Positions 8,389 to 16,833 of a stretch of 64,000 nt of DNA are shown piece after piece. Under the pieces are notes generated by a model that worked only from the letters and a program-made list of their open reading frames with translations, was not told the DNA's origin and did no database searches. Source of the DNA: Martinezella rhizogenes. Its GTDB lineage: Bacteria > Pseudomonadota > Alphaproteobacteria > Rhizobiales > Rhizobiaceae. The position numbers and the translations under genes were made by a program. Location of the stretch: assembly GCA_013322215.1 (NCBI GenBank), contig JAAMEZ010000047.1, positions 186,001-250,000 of the forward strand, written 5' to 3'. How positions within the stretch are numbered: the first letter of the stretch is position 1; every line of letters begins with the position of its first letter.

Positions 8389-8786
8389 CGGCTGACGATT
8401 TCGCCGTCTTCCTTGGTAAAAGGGCCGATATCCGGGTTCGGCAAAATATCGAGCACAAGTTCGGACGGGCGGCAGAGGCGCACGCCTTTCTCTGTCACGA
8501 CGATCGGGCGATTGATCAGGATCGGGTGCTCGATCATCCGATCAAGCAGCTGGTCATCCGTGAGATCAGGATCGCCGAGACCAAGCTCGTCATAAGGCGT
8601 TCCCTTTTCCCTCAGAACATCACGCACGGTCAGGCCCATGGCGGCAATGAGCTCCACCAGTTGTTCGCGGCTTGGCGGCGTCTTCAGATATTCGATGACG
8701 ACGGGCTCTTCTCCCGACTGGCGGATCATCGCCAGCGTATTGCGAGATGTGCCGCAGGCAGGATTATGATAGATCGTCACCGTCAT
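8385..8786 (-). CDS. arsC: Arsenate reductase (glutaredoxin type)
   Basis: The 133-residue thioredoxin-fold protein matches the glutaredoxin-coupled ArsC family, which reduces arsenate to arsenite. The catalytic cysteine lies in NPACGTSRN at residue 11. The arginines expected in the C-terminal half are present around INRPIVVTEKG and VRLCRPSE. The start at 8786 overlaps the 3' end of truA by 23 bases; a longer frame to 8948 only reads the truA shadow. No other ars genes are nearby, so a role in arsenic resistance is not confirmed by context. The TAG stop comes from the adjoining repeat. Confidence 0.92.
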   Translation of the reverse strand: MTVTIYHNPACGTSRNTLAMIRQSGEEPVVIEYLKTPPSREQLVELIAAMGLTVRDVLREKGTPYDELGLGDPDLTDDQLLDRMIEHPILINRPIVVTEKGVRLCRPSELVLDILPNPDIGPFTKEDGEIVSR

Positions 8787-9570
8787 CGGCGGTCTCCCCT
8801 TCACCGCCGGCAGCACCGGCGCCATCGCGATAATCCACCTGCATGAAATAGAGTCCGTCCGGCGGAGCGACGGGGCCGCAGGCCTTGCGATCCCTGGCCT
8901 CGAGCGCCGCACGCACGTCATCGGGCGTCCACTTGCCCTCGCCCGCAAGCTTCAGCGTGCCGGCGAAGGAGCGGATCTGATTGTGCAGGAAGCTTTGCGC
9001 GGTGGCGCGGATTTCGATCAGCTCGCCGCTGCGCGTTACGTCCAGCCGGTCGAGCGTGCGCACCGGGCTGTTTGCCTGGCAATGCGCCGAGCGGAAGGTG
9101 GTGAAATCATGCAGGCCGACGAGGGTCTGGGCGGCCGCATGCATGACCTCGTGGTCCATATCCTTCGGCACCCACCAGGCGCGCCCGGCTTCGAGCGCCA
9201 GCGGCGCGCGGCGGGTGATGATGCGATAGAGATAGTGACGGCGGATGGCGGAAAAGCGCGCGTCGAAGCTTTGGTCGACCTCGATGATATCGAGAATGGC
9301 GACACGGTCTCCCGCCAGCCTCAAATGGGCGTTCAGCGCATTGCGCAGCGTATAGACCTTCCATTCCTTGGAGAGGTCGGCATGCATGACCTGACCCATG
9401 GCATGCACGCCGGAATCGGTGCGTCCCGCGCCACGGATTGAAACCGTCTCACCGGTCAAGGACAGGATGGCGCCTTCGATCGCGCCCTGCACGGAAGGGC
9501 CATTCTCCTGACGCTGCCAGCCGACATAAGGAATGCCGTCATATTCGACGGTCATTTTGTAGCGAGGCAT
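8764..9570 (-). CDS. truA: tRNA pseudouridine(38-40) synthase
   Basis: TruA converts uridines 38-40 of the tRNA anticodon arm to pseudouridine. The 268-residue protein has the conserved catalytic aspartate in GRTDSGVHAMGQ, plus the family YDGIPYVGWQ start and RSFLHNQIRSF-like segment (SFLHNQIRSFAG). The start ATG shares one base with the fmt stop (TGATG), and the end overlaps arsC. It therefore belongs to an fmt-truA-arsC transcription unit on the minus strand. Confidence 0.97.
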   Translation of the reverse strand: MPRYKMTVEYDGIPYVGWQRQENGPSVQGAIEGAILSLTGETVSIRGAGRTDSGVHAMGQVMHADLSKEWKVYTLRNALNAHLRLAGDRVAILDIIEVDQSFDARFSAIRRHYLYRIITRRAPLALEAGRAWWVPKDMDHEVMHAAAQTLVGLHDFTTFRSAHCQANSPVRTLDRLDVTRSGELIEIRATAQSFLHNQIRSFAGTLKLAGEGKWTPDDVRAALEARDRKACGPVAPPDGLYFMQVDYRDGAGAAGGEGETADDGDDLS

Positions 9571-10517
9571 CAGGCTTGCTCCGATGCGAGCACGGTGCCG
9601 GGCGCAATTGGCGTGCCGCGCAGGAAATCGGCTGCGGCCAGCGGCTTGCCGCCGGCCTTCTGCAGCTTCGTCAGCCTGATGGCACCGGAGGCGCAGGCAA
9701 TGACGAGATCATCCGTCAGCACATGGCCGGAGGCTCCTTTGCCCTCGGCCAATTCAGAGCCTAGCACTTTGATGCGCTCGGAACGGCCGGCAATTTCGGC
9801 TTCGAACCAGGCGCCAGGAAAAGGCGACAGGCCACGAATGTGATTGTGGACATCGGCCGCCAGCTTGCCGAAATCGATGCGCGTTTCTCCCTTGTCGATC
9901 TTGGCGGCATACAGAACACCTTCTGACGGCTGTACGGTCAGAGGCAGTTCATCATGCTCCAGCTTGTCCATGGCCTCGGCCATGGCTTTGGCGCCCACGA
10001 GCATCAGCCTGTCATGCAGTTCTCCCGCAGTCATGGTGTCACCGATCTCGACCTCGCGTGTCAGCGCGACCGGGCCGGTATCGAGCCCCTTGTCCATCTT
10101 CATCACCATCATGCCGGTCTTGGCGTCGCCGGCCATGATCGCCCGCTGGATGGGGGCAGCCCCGCGCCAGCGCGGCAGCAACGAGGCATGACCGTTATAG
10201 CAGCCGAGGCGCGTGCCTGACAGAATGGCTTCCGGCAACAACAGGCCATAGGCGACGACGACGGCGACATCGGCCTCCAGATCGCGGAACCGCTGGCGCT
10301 CGTCCGGGTCCTTGAAATTGACGGGCGTGAACACCGGCAAGCCCAGCAATTCGGCCGCCTGATGCACCGGCGATTTCTGCAGGTCAAGCCCGCGCCGGCC
10401 GCCGGGACGCGGCGGCTGCGTATAAACGGCGCGAACCTTGTCCCCGGCATCGATCAAGGACCGCAGCGTCGGTACGGAGAATTCGGGCGTTCCCATGAAA
10501 ATGATGTTGAGCGACAT
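9570..10517 (-). CDS. fmt: Methionyl-tRNA formyltransferase
   Basis: Fmt formylates initiator Met-tRNA using 10-formyltetrahydrofolate. The 315-residue protein shows IIFMGTPEFS at the start, the folate/active-site region NGHASLLPRWRGAAPIQ, and a C-terminal OB-fold domain that binds tRNA. The start at 10517 (MSLNIIF) is chosen over an ATG nine bases upstream. Rhizobia usually carry def next to fmt. Here a toxin-antitoxin pair lies between them, but the functional pairing of formylation and deformylation is kept. Confidence 0.96.
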   Translation of the reverse strand: MSLNIIFMGTPEFSVPTLRSLIDAGDKVRAVYTQPPRPGGRRGLDLQKSPVHQAAELLGLPVFTPVNFKDPDERQRFRDLEADVAVVVAYGLLLPEAILSGTRLGCYNGHASLLPRWRGAAPIQRAIMAGDAKTGMMVMKMDKGLDTGPVALTREVEIGDTMTAGELHDRLMLVGAKAMAEAMDKLEHDELPLTVQPSEGVLYAAKIDKGETRIDFGKLAADVHNHIRGLSPFPGAWFEAEIAGRSERIKVLGSELAEGKGASGHVLTDDLVIACASGAIRLTKLQKAGGKPLAAADFLRGTPIAPGTVLASEQA

Positions 10518-10577
10518 GCGATCCATCCGGCTGAGATATCAGGTTTCGATTGACCCGAGCGCCGTCGGGATCAGAAG

Positions 10578-11000
10578 CTAGCCGCCTTCAAACGGGTTTA
10601 TGAGCTTGAGATCAAGTCCCTCGAAGTCTTTTGTGTTGCGCGTTGCCAATGCCGCGCCATTCGCAAGGCAGATGGCGGCGATCATGGCGTCCTGCACGGA
10701 AATCTGATGGCCCGAACGTTCGCGACGGGCGCGAATGCGGCCCGTTAACAGCGCGCTGTCTTGATCTAGTTGCAAGATGCGCCCCATAAATTGATGTCCC
10801 ATCAGAGAGTCGAGGCCCTCGAAAAATCGTTCTGATCGATCCCTCAGCAGCACCTTTTCTGCACCATAGGAAAGCTCCATTAGAACGGGAGAGCAGAGAT
10901 ACAGGGTCTCCATCTCCTGCCGCTCAAACCATTCACCGACGTTTGGAGATAAATTCGCCTTCGTGATTTCCGAAACCACATTCGTATCGAGAACAATCAT
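10578..11000 (-). CDS. PIN-domain toxin (FitB/VapC-like)
   Basis: The 140-residue PIN-domain RNase has conserved acidic residues in MIVLDTNVVSEI, in the MELSYGAEK region, in VQDAMIAA, and in TKDFEGLDLKLINPF. The MIVLDTNVVSE start and the length are typical of FitB-like VapC toxins, which cleave RNA. It overlaps the antitoxin gene by four bases (ATGA), the usual coupling in such modules. It lies between fmt and def. Confidence 0.93.
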   Translation of the reverse strand: MIVLDTNVVSEITKANLSPNVGEWFERQEMETLYLCSPVLMELSYGAEKVLLRDRSERFFEGLDSLMGHQFMGRILQLDQDSALLTGRIRARRERSGHQISVQDAMIAAICLANGAALATRNTKDFEGLDLKLINPFEGG

Positions 11001-11278
11001 TCAGAGCCACGGCGCTCCGCCTCTCTGCGGCGGGCCTCATCTGTGGCAGACATGAAGTCACGATGTTCTTCGTCGCTCAATGCAAGGCCGGCGAAGGCAG
11101 AACGCAGCTGGCCGAGCGTCGAGCCAGACTTTGCAACATTCTCCAATCGCGTAGCGTTGAGGCCCTTTCGAACCTGAATCTTGATTTCTTCCGAGAGACT
11201 ATGGCCCGCGCGCTTCGCCTCGTCGCTAAGCTCTCGCTTCAAGCTTTCGGACATGTCTCTGACTAAAATATCAGCCAC
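10997..11278 (-). CDS. Antitoxin of the FitA/ribbon-helix-helix type
   Basis: The 93-residue protein begins with a beta strand and two helices (ILVRDMSESLKREL, then AGHSLSEEIKIQVRKGL), typical of FitA-like Arc/MetJ ribbon-helix-helix antitoxins. The C-terminus is charged and would wrap the PIN toxin. The start codon is GTG, preceded by a perfect GGAGG at five bases spacing, which decides the start. A palindromic operator lies directly upstream, so autoregulation of the pair is expected. Confidence 0.9.
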   Translation of the reverse strand: MADILVRDMSESLKRELSDEAKRAGHSLSEEIKIQVRKGLNATRLENVAKSGSTLGQLRSAFAGLALSDEEHRDFMSATDEARRREAERRGSE

Positions 11279-11291
11279 TCACGCCTCCATT

Positions 11292-11308
11292 TGATATCAA
11301 TGATATCA
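11292..11308. promoter_or_regulatory. Probable operator of the toxin-antitoxin pair
   Basis: Two TGATATCA palindromes (11292-11299 and 11301-11308) are separated by one base, so the whole 17 bases read as a near-perfect palindrome. They lie 14 bases before the antitoxin start. Ribbon-helix-helix antitoxins bind paired palindromes of this spacing. The link is inferred from position. Confidence 0.7.
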
Positions 11309-11343
11309 TAGGCGCTTCCGGCCGATCTTTCAACGGCTGGGGA

Positions 11344-11859
11344 TCAGAGCGCCTTCGACTTGGCGGCCTTGGTGAATTTCTTGATCACCATCTCCCGCTT
11401 CAAGCGCGAGATATAGTCGATGAAGAGCACACCGTTCAGGTGGTCGATCTCGTGCTGCACGCAGGTCGCCAGCAGGCCGTCAGCTTCCATGAGCTGCTCC
11501 TTGCCGTCGCGGTCGAGATGTTTGACGGTGACGCGGGCGGGGCGCTCCACTTCGGCATAATAATCCGGAATGGAAAGGCAGCCTTCCTCATAGACCGAAC
11601 GCTCATCCGACGACGCGACGATCTCCGGATTGATGAAAACCAGCGGCTTCTTCTCTTCACCTTCGCGCGCGACGTCGATGACGAGCATGCGGCGGGGTAC
11701 GCCGATCTGGATCGCCGCAAGGCCGATGCCCGGCGCGTCATACATGGTTTCCAGCATGTCGTCGGCGAGGCGCTGAGTTTCGGTATCGATCTGCTCGATG
11801 GGCTTGGAAGCCTGGCGGAGCAGCGGATCGGGCAAAATGATGAGTGGCTTGATCGTCAT
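11344..11859 (-). CDS. def: Peptide deformylase
   Basis: This metalloenzyme removes the N-formyl group from nascent proteins. The 171-residue sequence carries all three signature motifs: GIGLAAIQIG, EEGCLSIP (metal-binding Cys) and QHEIDHLNG (HExxH). The length is standard. It lies upstream of the toxin-antitoxin module on the same strand, with fmt beyond, so the usual def-fmt pair is interrupted here. Confidence 0.97.
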   Translation of the reverse strand: MTIKPLIILPDPLLRQASKPIEQIDTETQRLADDMLETMYDAPGIGLAAIQIGVPRRMLVIDVAREGEEKKPLVFINPEIVASSDERSVYEEGCLSIPDYYAEVERPARVTVKHLDRDGKEQLMEADGLLATCVQHEIDHLNGVLFIDYISRLKREMVIKKFTKAAKSKAL

Positions 11860-12045
11860 GACGTTTCCCTTAACGCATCTTGTCGTGCGATGGAATCGCC
11901 AAGATGGCGATGGCGCGGTGTTTTTTCGCCGGCAGCAATCCGAACAGCAGCAGATAGGCTCGAAATTTTGTTCACGGTTTGATCTGGATATTCACAGCAA
12001 TTTTGCTATGGTGCGAGTAAGAACTTCATCAGCGCGCCAGGTTTC

Positions 12046-13224
12046 ATGTCCTTCATCATCTTCGGCCAAGCCATTTCCACGGTCCAGGTTCTGACCGGCC
12101 TCGTCATTCTGCTTGCGATCGCAGTGATCGTGCTTTTCGTCCGCGGCAAGGCACGCGCGGAAGACGATGCGCTCGACGCCGAGCATACGATGGCAGCGCT
12201 GCTGCGGTCGCAGGCGGAGATGCAAGGGCGGCTCGCCACCATGGCCGAAGTGTTCGGCTCCAGGCAGGCCGAGCTTAATCAGGCCATCGGCCAGCGTCTC
12301 GACGGCATGTCGCAGCGGATGACGGCGACGATCGGCGAACAGACGCGCTCGACGCATGAAAACCTGCGCCGCCTGCAGGAAAGGCTCGCCGTCATCGACG
12401 CCGCGCAGACCAATATCCAGACGCTGGCGAAGGATGTCGTCGGCCTGCAGGCCATTCTTTCCAACAAGCAGACGCGCGGCGCCTTCGGCCAGGCACGCAT
12501 GGAAACCATTGTCGCCGATGGCTTGCCGATGGGCGCCTATGCATTCCAGGCGACGTTGTCGAACGGTTCGCGACCGGACTGCACCGTTCGCATGCCGAAC
12601 GGTTCGCCGCCGCTTGTCATTGATGCCAAGTTTCCGCTGGAAGCCTGGAACGCCATTCGCGCTGCCGCCAGCCCCGAACATGGCAAAATTGCCGCGCAGC
12701 AGTTCCGCCGGGATATGGAGCTGCATATCCGCGACATCTCGGAGAAATATCTGATTCCCAGCGAGACGCAGGACACGGCGTTTCTCTTCGTGCCGTCCGA
12801 GTCGATCTTTGCCGAGATCCACGAGAATTTCGAGGCGATCGTGCAGAAGGCTCAGCGCGCCCGCATCGTCATCGTCTCGCCGTCGCTGCTGATGCTGTCG
12901 ATCCAGGTCATCCAGGCTGTCCTGAAAGACCAGCGCATGCGCGAGCAGGCTCATGTCATCCAGAGCGAGGTGGCGCACCTAATGGACGACCTTTCGCGCC
13001 TAGACGAAAGGGTGCGCAAGCTGCAGGGGCATTTCGCCATGGCACAGAAGGATGTCGACATGATCGTCACCTCGGCCGACAAGCTGGCAAGGCGCGGCGA
13101 GCGGATAGAGGCGCTGGAATTCGAGGCCGCGAAGGAGCCTGCCAAAGTGCGGCCGGAAGAACGGCCCAAGCCTATCGACAACCGCACGAGCCAACTCAAG
13201 CTCAGGGTAGTTGACGAAGACTGA
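12046..13224 (+). CDS. rmuC: DNA recombination protein RmuC homologue
   Basis: The 392-residue protein has one N-terminal membrane helix (residues about 10-30), a coiled-coil stretch (60-130), then the RmuC nuclease-like core: PDCTVRMP, IDAKFPLEAW, and FVPSESIFAEIHEN. RmuC limits DNA inversions at inverted repeats in E. coli; its biochemical activity is unproven but its core resembles restriction-type nucleases. It is transcribed divergently from def, with 186 bases between starts. Confidence 0.93.
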   Translation: MSFIIFGQAISTVQVLTGLVILLAIAVIVLFVRGKARAEDDALDAEHTMAALLRSQAEMQGRLATMAEVFGSRQAELNQAIGQRLDGMSQRMTATIGEQTRSTHENLRRLQERLAVIDAAQTNIQTLAKDVVGLQAILSNKQTRGAFGQARMETIVADGLPMGAYAFQATLSNGSRPDCTVRMPNGSPPLVIDAKFPLEAWNAIRAAASPEHGKIAAQQFRRDMELHIRDISEKYLIPSETQDTAFLFVPSESIFAEIHENFEAIVQKAQRARIVIVSPSLLMLSIQVIQAVLKDQRMREQAHVIQSEVAHLMDDLSRLDERVRKLQGHFAMAQKDVDMIVTSADKLARRGERIEALEFEAAKEPAKVRPEERPKPIDNRTSQLKLRVVDED

Positions 13225-13253
13225 TCGCTTCGGCAGTGTCGCGCCCAATCGAT

Positions 13254-13297
13254 GCATGATCCACAAAGACATAAGGCGCCTTCGGGCAGGATCATGC
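13254..13297. repeat. Inverted repeat upstream of ribokinase
   Basis: GCATGATCC (13254-13262) pairs exactly with GGATCATGC (13289-13297), and the self-complementary AAGGCGCCTT (13274-13283) lies inside the loop. It could be an operator for the ribokinase gene or a transcript-end hairpin of rmuC; no T-run follows. Confidence 0.5.
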
Positions 13298-13325
13298 GAG
13301 ATCAACACCCAGGGCAGGACATCGC

Positions 13326-14225
13326 ATGATCACTATTTTCGGCTCCATCAACATGGACCTCATCGCCACCACGGATCGTTTGCCGAAGCCGGGCGAAACC
13401 GTCGCCGGCAACGGCTTTTCCACCGCTGCCGGTGGCAAGGGCGCCAACCAGGCGCTGGCCGCACGCCGCGCCGGCGCAACCGTGCGCATGAGCGGAGCCG
13501 TCGGCAATGACGGTTTCGCGGAACCTGCATTGGATCTGCTTCAGACGGCTGGCACCGATCTTTCCACCACCCGACGCGTCTCCGAGCCGACGGGTACGGC
13601 CCTCATCCTCGTCGGCGGTGACGGCGAGAACATGATCGCCGTCGTTCCGGGTGCCAATGGCACGAATACCGCCGAACACGCAACGGCTGCCGTTGCCGCG
13701 CTAAGCCCCGGCGATACGCTGATGCTGCAGTTCGAAATCCCGGTCGCCGCCGTCGAAACTGCGCTGAACGCCGCAAAGGCAAAGGGCGTGCGCACCGTGC
13801 TCAATCTCGCGCCGCTAATCCCCGAAGCCGCCCGCCTCGGCCGCCTTGCCGATATCGTCATCGCCAACGAGACGGAATTCGAGAGGCTGGCCGGCCAGGA
13901 CAACATGTCGGCATCCGAGCGCGAAGCGGCACTCGTCCGCCTGCATGGCGAGACCGGCCAGACCCTGATCGTGACACTCGGCGGCGATGGCGTCATCGCC
14001 ATTCGCGGCGGCGAGCTTTCGCGCGCCAAGGGCCTTGTGATCGAACCGGTGGACACCGTCGGCGCCGGCGATACCTTCTGTGGCTATTTCGCCGCCAGCC
14101 TCGACCAAGGCCTCGATTTTCACGCCAGCCTGCGCCGCGCGGCCGTCGCCGGTTCACTCGCCTGCCTGAAGCCGGGTGCGCAGCCCTCAATTCCCGTTGC
14201 CAGCGAAGTGGCAAAACGGCTTTAA
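13326..14225 (+). CDS. rbsK: Ribokinase (PfkB family)
   Basis: The 299-residue sugar kinase begins with GSINMDLI, has the ribokinase signature GGKGANQALAARR near residue 38, and the C-terminal PfkB signature DTVGAGDTFCGYF containing the catalytic base. This pattern fits ribose phosphorylation to ribose-5-phosphate. No ribose transporter is adjacent. The gene instead sits near a nucleoside hydrolase (16834-17778), and the two could cooperate in nucleoside salvage (inference). A hairpin follows. Confidence 0.92.
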   Translation: MITIFGSINMDLIATTDRLPKPGETVAGNGFSTAAGGKGANQALAARRAGATVRMSGAVGNDGFAEPALDLLQTAGTDLSTTRRVSEPTGTALILVGGDGENMIAVVPGANGTNTAEHATAAVAALSPGDTLMLQFEIPVAAVETALNAAKAKGVRTVLNLAPLIPEAARLGRLADIVIANETEFERLAGQDNMSASEREAALVRLHGETGQTLIVTLGGDGVIAIRGGELSRAKGLVIEPVDTVGAGDTFCGYFAASLDQGLDFHASLRRAAVAGSLACLKPGAQPSIPVASEVAKRL

Positions 14226-14247
14226 CGGCAACAAATCACAAGCATCC

Positions 14248-14279
14248 GGAAGCGCAATTAATTAAATTTTTGCGCTTCC
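14248..14279. terminator. Hairpin after ribokinase gene
   Basis: GGAAGCGCAA (14248-14257) pairs exactly with TTGCGCTTCC (14270-14279) around an A/T-rich loop. No T-run follows the stem, so it may be an attenuated terminator or RNA-stabilising hairpin. It shares its stem core with 6346-6373. Confidence 0.5.
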
Positions 14280-14376
14280 ATATCATTCTCCTCTGGCCTG
14301 GTGCGTATGGCCTTCCGGCCGCGACAGGAATTTAACGGCGGCTCCATGACAGGGCCATCCTGCGCCGACCTTGCAT

Positions 14377-14395
14377 TCGGATAATGTGTATCCGA
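14377..14395. promoter_or_regulatory. Dyad directly upstream of chemoreceptor gene
   Basis: TCGGATA (14377-14383) and TATCCGA (14389-14395) form a perfect dyad with a five-base loop, 23 bases before the preferred start. Its position fits an operator or a leader hairpin. The regulator is unknown. Confidence 0.4.
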
Positions 14396-14418
14396 CGCAT
14401 CGCTTTTTCGAGGAAATG

Positions 14419-16764
14419 ATGTTCATCTTTCGTATGAAGTCGCTTGCGGCCAAGCTGATCTTGGTCACTGGGCTGGCGATCGCACTCGTTTTGCTGGTTT
14501 CCAATTTTCTGCTGATTTCCCAGACCCGTGATCGCGTCGAGACGCTGACGATGGATCAGGCGAATACCGAGGCCAAATCCATTTCCAACGAAATCGCCGC
14601 CAATGTCGGCGAAATGGCGAGCGCCGCCCGCTCCATGGCCGCCATCATCGGCCGCGGCCACGAAGGCCATACCTTCGACCGCAAGGGCATGATCAATATC
14701 CTCAAGGCCAATGTCGAACAGAATGCCTTTGCCTTCGGCAGCTGGTTCTGCGAGCAGCTCGGCGCGCTGGATGGCAAGACCACGGAACTTGCAAACAACA
14801 AGGATCAGGGCGTCAACGACAAGGGTGCCTTCACGCCCTACTGGTCGAAGACGAAAGATGGCGGCATCCAGTTCTCGACCTTCGACAATGATTACACGGC
14901 GCCCTGGTGGAAGCTTGCCGCCGACAGCGGCAAGGGCGCGATCACGCCGCCCTACCTCGCACAGGGCACCGACGTTCCGACGACCATGAGCTCGATCGCC
15001 TATCCCGTCATGTCCGGCGGCAAGCTGATCGGCATTGCAGGCGTCGATATCTCCCTCAATTCACTTTCGACGAAACTGCAGAAGATGCAGCCGTTCGGCA
15101 CCGGCCGCGTGCTGCTGGTTTCCCAGGACAACAAGTGGCTGGTGGCACCGAGTGCCGACCTGCTGATGAAGGATTATAACGGCTCGGGTGCTGACACGAT
15201 CAAGGCGGCGCTGACCTCCTCTTCCGCCAGCATCCTGAAAAACCTCGCCGACAATGGCGGCGAGGAATTCGACCGCGTCGTCTATCCTTTCGCCGTTCCG
15301 GGTCTCAACGCCACCTGGGTCGTTCTCATCGACGTGCCGCACAGCGCGATCGCAGCGCCTGTACGCGATCAGACCTACATGATGATCGTCGCCGGGCTTT
15401 TGGTACTCGCCGCTGTCATGCTCGCTCTCTACGCCGCGGTGCGCGGCTTCGTGCAGACGCCGCTCGCCGGTCTCGTCGCAAGCGTCAATCGCCTGAGCGC
15501 CGGCAATTATGCCGAGCCGGTCGCCGGCCAAGCTCGTGCCGACGAAGTGGGTTCAGTCGCCAAGGCTCTGGAAGGCTTCCGCTTCGCGCTTGCCGACACC
15601 AAGCGCCTGGAAGGCGAAGCCAATGATCAGCGCCTGGCTGCTGAAGGCGAACGCCGCCGCTCGGAGAGCGAACGCAACGAGAGCGTCACGCTGCAGCGCC
15701 ATATCGTGAGCATTCTCGGCCAGAGCCTCGCCGAGCTTTCGAAGGGCAATCTTACCCAGCGGATCACGGACGACTTTCCCGGCGAGTACGCCCAGCTCAA
15801 GCAGGACTTCAATGCCGCGCTGGCGAGCCTTGAGGACACCGTCCACACGGTCAATGTCAGCGTCGGCAATATCAGCAGCGGCACCGGCGAAATCAGCAAC
15901 AGCGCATCGGATCTCGCCCGTCGTACCGAACAGCAGGCCGCCAGCCTTGAAGAGACGGCAGCGGCCCTCAACGAGCTGACCGCACAGGTCAATTCGAGCG
16001 CCGAGAACGCCCGTACGGCAGCAAGCAGCGTCAATGCCGCATCGCAGGATGCCGAGCATTCCGGCGAGATCGTGCAGAAGGCCATTTCCTCGATGCACGG
16101 CATCGAGCAATCGTCGCAGGAAGTCTCCCGCATCATCGGCGTCATCGACGAGATCGCCTTCCAGACCAATCTCCTGGCGCTCAACGCAGGTGTCGAAGCT
16201 GCCCGCGCGGGTGAAGCCGGCAAGGGCTTTGCCGTTGTCGCGCAGGAAGTGCGTGAGCTGGCTCAGCGCTCGGCCAACGCCGCCAAGGAGATCAAGACCC
16301 TGATCAATGCCTCGGCCGGACAGGTCAAGGAAGGCGTCGATCTGGTCGGCCGCACGGGCGATGCCCTGCACAAGATCGCCCAGCAGGTGATGGAGATCAA
16401 CGGCCTGATCCGCCAGATCTCCGCCTCCGCAAGCGAGCAGGCTATTGGCCTCAAGGAAATCAACTCGGCCATGAACCAGATGGATCAGGTGACCCAGCAG
16501 AATGCCGCGATGGTCGAGGAGACCACAGCCTCCAGCGTGGCGCTTGCCGAGGAAGCCCAGTCGCTGCGGACGCTCGTTGCGCGCTTCCGCACCGCACGTG
16601 CCGTCCAGGAGAATGCCAGCGCATTGCGGGCGACCGCCCAGCAGATGCGGGCTCCGGCAGCGCCGCGCCGAGCAGCGCCCGCCGCTGCAGCACCGGCACG
16701 CAAGGCAATTCCGCAGACGCAAGGCGCCAACGCACTCGCCCAGGACGACTGGGAAGAGTTCTGA
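14419..16764 (+). CDS. Methyl-accepting chemotaxis protein
   Basis: This chemoreceptor has a first membrane helix near residues 10-32, a periplasmic dCache-type sensing domain (YWSKT, PPYLAQG, GIAGVDISL), a second helix near 320-340, a HAMP region, and a long cytoplasmic signalling helix. The hairpin tip reads EIAFQTNLLALNAGVEAARAG. It ends in DDWEEF, close to the C-terminal pentapeptide that tethers CheR/CheB. The protein is 781 residues from the ATG at 14419, which has GAGGAA before it; in-frame ATGs at 14416 and 14434 are alternatives. The ligand is unknown. It is monocistronic, closed by a strong terminator. Confidence 0.93.
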   Translation: MFIFRMKSLAAKLILVTGLAIALVLLVSNFLLISQTRDRVETLTMDQANTEAKSISNEIAANVGEMASAARSMAAIIGRGHEGHTFDRKGMINILKANVEQNAFAFGSWFCEQLGALDGKTTELANNKDQGVNDKGAFTPYWSKTKDGGIQFSTFDNDYTAPWWKLAADSGKGAITPPYLAQGTDVPTTMSSIAYPVMSGGKLIGIAGVDISLNSLSTKLQKMQPFGTGRVLLVSQDNKWLVAPSADLLMKDYNGSGADTIKAALTSSSASILKNLADNGGEEFDRVVYPFAVPGLNATWVVLIDVPHSAIAAPVRDQTYMMIVAGLLVLAAVMLALYAAVRGFVQTPLAGLVASVNRLSAGNYAEPVAGQARADEVGSVAKALEGFRFALADTKRLEGEANDQRLAAEGERRRSESERNESVTLQRHIVSILGQSLAELSKGNLTQRITDDFPGEYAQLKQDFNAALASLEDTVHTVNVSVGNISSGTGEISNSASDLARRTEQQAASLEETAAALNELTAQVNSSAENARTAASSVNAASQDAEHSGEIVQKAISSMHGIEQSSQEVSRIIGVIDEIAFQTNLLALNAGVEAARAGEAGKGFAVVAQEVRELAQRSANAAKEIKTLINASAGQVKEGVDLVGRTGDALHKIAQQVMEINGLIRQISASASEQAIGLKEINSAMNQMDQVTQQNAAMVEETTASSVALAEEAQSLRTLVARFRTARAVQENASALRATAQQMRAPAAPRRAAPAAAAPARKAIPQTQGANALAQDDWEEF

Positions 16765-16789
16765 GCCGATCTTGGCTCGATGAAATACA

Positions 16790-16821
16790 AAAGGCCGCCG
16801 GATCGCTCCGGCGGCCTTTTT
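16790..16821. terminator. Strong bidirectional terminator
   Basis: AAAGGCCGCCGGA and TCCGGCGGCCTTTTT form a 13-pair stem with a short loop and a T-run on the plus strand and an A-run on the other side. It lies between the convergent chemoreceptor and nucleoside hydrolase genes. Confidence 0.9.
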
Positions 16822-16833
16822 CATGGGTCTTGA

